A stretch of 64,000 nt of DNA from Gemmatimonadota bacterium (GTDB lineage Bacteria; Gemmatimonadota; Gemmatimonadetes; Longimicrobiales; Gaopeijiaceae). Position 1 is the first letter of the stretch; each line of letters opens with the position of its first letter. Position numbers and translations under genes: made by a program. Positions 60,810-64,000 of the stretch are shown here, in pieces. The notes beneath the pieces are model-generated. The model searched no databases and was not told where the DNA came from. It saw only the letters and a program-made list of their open reading frames with translations. The stretch covers positions 11,454 through 75,453 of the forward strand of contig JAGWBP010000019.1 in the NCBI GenBank assembly GCA_021295835.1, read 5' to 3'.

Positions 60810-61664
60810 ATGCGTAGCCAAGGGCAAACGTCGATCGACGATTGCCTCGGGCAGTACCTGCGCGAGATCAGCCGCTTCCCGCTGCTCGGCCGCGCCGAGG
60901 AGGCTCGCCTCGCCAGGGGGATCCGTCGGGGGGAGGAGGACGCGCTGGACAAGCTGGTGCGCTCGAATCTCCGCTTCGTGGTGATGGTTTCGAAGCGCTA
61001 CCGGAATCAGGGCGTCCCCCTCTCCGACCTCATCAACGAGGGCAATCTGGGGCTGATGAGGGCCGCCCGGAAGTTCGACGAGACCAAGGGCACCAAGTTC
61101 ATGAGCTACGCCGTCTGGTGGATCAGGCAGGCGATTCTGAAGGCTCTGGCCGATCAGGGGCACATCGTCCGGATTCCGCTGAACCGCGCCGGATCCGTGT
61201 ACAGAATCGGCAGGCGGGTATCGGCGCTGGTCCAGGAGCTGGGAAGGGAGCCGGGGTTGATGGAGATCGCCGAGACGCTGGATCTCGCCCCGGCTGAGGT
61301 CGAGAGGGCGCGGGCAATTGTCAGCGAGCACGTCTCTCTGGACTCGCCGGTGACGCCCGGCGAGGACGACCGCCTTGTGGATCGCCTGCCGGACCGGGTA
61401 TCGCCGGAGCCCGACGCGGCGGTGTTGGAGAAGGAGCTGGCACGTGTCCTGGATCGGGTGCTCTCGACACTTGGGCCCCGCGAGGCGGTGGTGCTCCGGA
61501 AGTACTACGGACTCGACGGCCGGCCCCCCAAGTCGCTCGAGGAGATAGGCAGCGGCATGGGCGTGACCAGGGAGCGGGCCCGCCAGATCAAGGAGCGAGC
61601 GCTCACGCGGATCCGGCTCGACTCGTGGTCCGGGGCCCTGGCGACCTACGCCTCCGACTGGTAG
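60810..61664 (+). CDS. rpoD: Short RpoD/SigA-type sigma-70 factor
   Basis: A 284-residue group 1/2 sigma factor without region 1.1. It has region 1.2 (DCLGQYLREISRFPLLG), 2.1-2.4 with VRSNLRFVVMVSKRYRNQGVPLSDLINEGNLGLMRAARKFDETKGTKFMSYAVWWIRQAIL, region 3 (RVSALVQELGREPGLMEIAETL) and region 4.2 (SLEEIGSGMGVTRERARQIKERALTRI). It therefore could be the primary sigma factor of a lineage with short RpoD, as in Bacteroidota, or an alternative one; sequence alone does not decide. ATG at 60810, 12 bases after the regulator stop, so they may be cotranscribed. The downstream 217 bases hold the rplM promoter. Confidence 0.85.
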   Translation: MRSQGQTSIDDCLGQYLREISRFPLLGRAEEARLARGIRRGEEDALDKLVRSNLRFVVMVSKRYRNQGVPLSDLINEGNLGLMRAARKFDETKGTKFMSYAVWWIRQAILKALADQGHIVRIPLNRAGSVYRIGRRVSALVQELGREPGLMEIAETLDLAPAEVERARAIVSEHVSLDSPVTPGEDDRLVDRLPDRVSPEPDAAVLEKELARVLDRVLSTLGPREAVVLRKYYGLDGRPPKSLEEIGSGMGVTRERARQIKERALTRIRLDSWSGALATYASDW

Positions 61665-61754
61665 GGTGGGTGCTCCTTCCCGGATCGCGTGCCGCGCCTG
61701 ACCGAACATGATCCGAAAGAGGACATTTCTACTGGCGTACGACTAGCGGTTCCT

Positions 61755-61799
61755 CCCCCCCCCCCACCCCTTGCGCCCCTATCTTCTTTCCGGTAGCGT
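61755..61799 (+). promoter_or_regulatory. C11 tract and putative rplM promoter
   Basis: A run of eleven C (61755-61765) lies just upstream of TTGCGC (61771-61776), which is 17 bases before TAGCGT (61794-61799). The predicted start leaves a leader of about 75 bases before the rplM GTG. The homopolymer could alter spacing upstream if its length varies, and it is an obvious site for sequencing error. Confidence 0.35.
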
Positions 61800-61881
61800 C
61801 CGAGGCTGTACGCACTTCGCCGGGGCCACCCCTGCGGCGGAGAGGTTCTCAACGCGACACCGGTGTGAGTCCGACGACGCT

Positions 61882-62313
61882 GTGAACGCAACCATTACGC
61901 CCGGCCTAGCCGACATCGAGCGGGACTGGTGGGTCGTAGATGCCGAGGGGAAGCCGCTCGGCAGACTCGCAACCCAGGTCGCGGTGTACCTGCGCGGCAA
62001 GCACAAGCCGTACTTCACGCCGCACCTCGACACCGGCGACCATGTAGTCGTCGTCAATGCCTCGAAGGTCGCCCTGACGGGCCGCAAGGCCGACCAGAAG
62101 ACGTACTTCCGCCACTCGGGCTACATGGGCGGGGACAGGCACATCCCCTTCAGGACCATGCTGGAGCGCTTTCCGGAGAGGGTGATCGAGCTCGCGGTGC
62201 GGGGCATGCTGCCGAAGAACAAGCTGGGTAGGGCGACGCGCCGCAAGCTGCGGGTCTACCCGGGGCCGTCGCACCCGCACCGGGGCCAGAACCCGAGCGC
62301 TCTCGAGATATGA
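61882..62313 (+). CDS. rplM: 50S ribosomal protein L13
   Basis: A 143-residue L13, an early-assembly large-subunit protein binding 23S rRNA. Conserved parts include RDWWVVDAEGKPLGRLATQVAVYLRGKHKPYFTP, GDHVVVVNASKVALTGRKADQKTYFRHSGYMGG, and AVRGMLPKNKLGRATRRKLRVYPGPSHPH. I choose GTG 61882, which gives the normal N-terminus; the longer frame is noise. The stop overlaps the rpsI ATG (ATGA). Confidence 0.95.
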   Translation: MNATITPGLADIERDWWVVDAEGKPLGRLATQVAVYLRGKHKPYFTPHLDTGDHVVVVNASKVALTGRKADQKTYFRHSGYMGGDRHIPFRTMLERFPERVIELAVRGMLPKNKLGRATRRKLRVYPGPSHPHRGQNPSALEI

Positions 62314-62711
62314 GCAGCGGAGGAGAGGCGCCGATCCAGGCGGTGGGGCGCAGGAAGACGAGCGTCGCTCGCATCTTCGTACGGCCGGGCGCTGGCCGCT
62401 GGAAAATCAACGGCCGCAGCGCCGAGGACTACTTCCCACGCGCCACCCATCGGGCGAGGATCGCGGATCCGCTGACAGTCGCCGCCTCCGATGGGCGCTT
62501 CGATGTCGAGGCCCGGGTTCGGGGCGGGGGGCTTACCGGCCAGGCCGATGCGATCCGCCTGGGGGTGGCGCGAGCCCTCCTCCTGCACGACGAGGAGCTT
62601 CGCCGGCCACTCCGTGAGGCCGGGATGCTCACGAGGGATTCGCGCGAGGTCGAGCGCAAGAAGCCGGGCAGACCCAAGGCGCGCAAGCGCTTCCAGTTCA
62701 GCAAGAGGTAG
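62310..62711 (+). CDS. rpsI: 30S ribosomal protein S9
   Basis: A 133-residue S9. Typical motifs are QAVGRRKTSVARIFVRPGAGRWKINGR, RGGGLTGQADAIRLGVARALL, and the basic C-terminus RRKARKRFQFSKR-type (here KPGRPKARKRFQFSKR) whose last residues reach the P-site tRNA. It is coupled to rplM, the usual pair. Confidence 0.95.
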   Translation: MSSGGEAPIQAVGRRKTSVARIFVRPGAGRWKINGRSAEDYFPRATHRARIADPLTVAASDGRFDVEARVRGGGLTGQADAIRLGVARALLLHDEELRRPLREAGMLTRDSREVERKKPGRPKARKRFQFSKR

Positions 62712-62724
62712 ATCTCCCGCCACC

Positions 62725-63639
62725 ATGACGATGCCTTCGCAGCAGGTCGAGCTGGGAGAGCTCCTGGACGCCGGCGTCCACTTCGGGCACCAGACCCGGC
62801 GCTGGAACCCCAAGATGAGTCCCTTCATCTTCGGGCAGCGCAACGGCATCCACATAATCGATCTGCGCAAGACCGTCGATCGGCTGATCCAGGCGTGCGA
62901 AGCGGTGCGCAGGGTCGTCCTGAGGGGCGAGAAGGTGCTCTTCCTCTCGACGAAGCGGCAGTTGCGCCAGGTGATAGAGGAGGAGGCGACACGCTGCGGC
63001 GCCCTCTACGTCACGGAGCGGTGGCTCGGCGGGATGCTCACCAACTTCCAGACGATACGGCGGCAGATTCGCAGGATGAAGGAGCTCGAGCGAGGCCAGG
63101 AGGAGAACGCGTACGAGTTCTACACCAAGAAGGAGCGCCTCCTGCTCGAGCGCGAGCGGATAAAGCTCGAGAAGTACTTCGCGGGAACGCGCGACATGGT
63201 GCGGCTGCCGGGCGCGATCTTCGTGGTCGACGCGAGGCGCGAGGTCATCGGCGTGCGCGAGGCCTACCGTCTGGGAATCCCGGTGATCGCGATCGCCGAC
63301 ACGAACGCCGACCCCTCGATGATCGACTACCCCATTCCCGGCAACGACGACGCCATCCGCTCGGTCAGCCTGATCGCGGGGCGGATCGCCGACGCCATCG
63401 ACGTCGCCCGCCGCGAGGTCCCCGACGAGCAGCTGCGCCGCCAGGCCGATCTGGAGGCGACGACCTACTCGACCGAGACCGGCGAGAAGGCGGCCGACAC
63501 GCGCACCTTCAGGCCGCGTCGGCGGAGGCGCCGTCCGCACCCGGAGGCGATCGCCCAGGTGCGCGCCACCGGGGAGGTCGAGGGGGTGCGCAAGACCGCG
63601 AACGGCGGCAAGGAGCCTCCGACCGCCGCCGCCGAGTGA
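62725..63639 (+). CDS. rpsB: 30S ribosomal protein S2
   Basis: A 304-residue S2. The core (MLLDAGVHFGHQTRRWNPKM-like start, IIDLRKTVDRLIQACEAVRRVV, GGMLTNFQTIRRQIRRMKELE, LPGAIFVVDARREVIGVREAYRLGIPVIAIADTNADPSMIDYPIPGNDDAIRS) is complete. A C-terminal extension of about 60 residues is basic then Gly/Ala-rich, longer than E. coli S2 (241 residues). I place the start at ATG 62725, 13 bases after rpsI. It precedes tsf, the classic order. Confidence 0.94.
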   Translation: MTMPSQQVELGELLDAGVHFGHQTRRWNPKMSPFIFGQRNGIHIIDLRKTVDRLIQACEAVRRVVLRGEKVLFLSTKRQLRQVIEEEATRCGALYVTERWLGGMLTNFQTIRRQIRRMKELERGQEENAYEFYTKKERLLLERERIKLEKYFAGTRDMVRLPGAIFVVDARREVIGVREAYRLGIPVIAIADTNADPSMIDYPIPGNDDAIRSVSLIAGRIADAIDVARREVPDEQLRRQADLEATTYSTETGEKAADTRTFRPRRRRRRPHPEAIAQVRATGEVEGVRKTANGGKEPPTAAAE

Positions 63640-63646
63640 CCCCTTG

Positions 63647-64000
63647 ATGGCGATCAAGGCGGCGCTCGTCAAGGAGCTTCGCGACCGGACCGGCGCGGGG
63701 ATGATGGAGTGCAAGAGGGCGCTGACCGAGACCGGTGCCGACATCGAGGCTGCCATCGACCTGCTCCGGAGCAAGGGCGAGGCCAAGGCGGCCAAGCGCG
63801 CCGCGAAGGCGGCCAATCAGGGCGTTGTAGCGAGCTACATTCACCACGGTGGCCGGATCGGCGTCCTCGTGGAGCTGAACTGCGAGACCGACTTCGTGGC
63901 CAACACCGACGACTTCCGGGAGCTCGCGCGGGACCTCGCCATGCATGTGGCGGCGAGCGATCCGATCGCGGTCGAGTCGGGGGATGTGGATCCCGAGACG
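63647..64000 (+). CDS. tsf: Elongation factor Ts, 5' part (cut by the window edge)
   Basis: 118 codons are visible with no stop. The N-terminal UBA-like domain (IKAALVKELRDRTGAGMMECKRALTETGADIEAAIDLLRSKGEAKAAKRA) and the core start (LVELNCETDFVANTDDFRELARDLAMHVAA) match EF-Ts, the nucleotide exchange factor of EF-Tu. The TDFVAN motif is exact. Begins 8 bases after rpsB; continues beyond 64000. Confidence 0.95.
   Translation, partial: MAIKAALVKELRDRTGAGMMECKRALTETGADIEAAIDLLRSKGEAKAAKRAAKAANQGVVASYIHHGGRIGVLVELNCETDFVANTDDFRELARDLAMHVAASDPIAVESGDVDPET

Noticed and set aside
1..64000. tRNA, rRNA, CRISPR arrays and riboswitches
   Set aside because: I looked through the intergenic gaps and saw no cloverleaf pattern, no regularly spaced repeats and no recognisable riboswitch core. 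A covariance-model search would be needed to exclude small RNAs.

Overview
The window is a high-GC bacterial chromosome segment with short intergenic gaps, many GTG and TTG starts and long runs of stop-start overlaps. Lineage is inferred, not proven. A carboxypeptidase-regulatory-domain TonB receptor paired with a small lipoprotein, a 6-bladed beta-propeller lipoprotein, a short primary-type sigma factor, a BshB1-type deacetylase and an NtrY/NtrX-type pair together suggest Gemmatimonadota or a neighbouring phylum. A plant-type leucine-rich-repeat lipoprotein and a fully reducing, C-methylating polyketide synthase recall bacteria living with marine invertebrates such as sponges. That lifestyle is a guess.

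Layout. 1-2144 (minus): an exported hypothetical protein cut by the window edge and a lipoprotein broken by a frameshift at a G8 tract. 2259-3070: a Phd/PIN toxin-antitoxin module with its own promoter and operator-like dyad. 3181-17557: a complete 14-gene nuo operon (A to N) with an extra 69-codon membrane ORF between nuoH and nuoI, followed by a phosphomannomutase. 19121-25538: a leucine-rich-repeat lipoprotein, divergent from a secreted trypsin-like lipoprotein, a TonB-dependent receptor and a lipoprotein.

25651-41930: a polyketide locus. It holds a Sfp-type phosphopantetheinyl transferase, a 1.2-kb repeat-bounded cassette of small genes with an ATPase remnant, a 3502-residue PKS, an NCS2 permease with an extra C-terminal domain and, on the minus strand, a free-standing acyl carrier protein with an alpha/beta hydrolase. 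The PKS reads KS-AT-DH-cMT-psiKR-ER-KR-ACP-KS-AT. The final AT has lost its catalytic serine, and the protein ends without an ACP or thioesterase. The neighbouring free ACP and hydrolase could supply those functions in trans. 42047-45261 carries small membrane proteins (DUF6526-like, MerC-like) and a beta-propeller lipoprotein, a CXXC thioredoxin-fold lipoprotein and an exported Cys-rich microprotein, ended by a perfect 17-bp hairpin.

45471-52425 (minus) is an efflux-type operon: exported protein, TolC-like, MacA-like, two MacB/FtsX-type permeases without an ATPase, then a BshB1-type deacetylase. 52625-61664 has a giant NtrY-like kinase, ComM, a cysteine desulfurase homologue, an NtrX-like sigma-54 activator and a primary-type sigma factor. 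The window ends in rplM-rpsI-rpsB-tsf. The features of most interest are the incomplete PKS with its possible trans partners, the Cys-rich microprotein operon, and the 37-bp repeats bounding the small-gene cassette.
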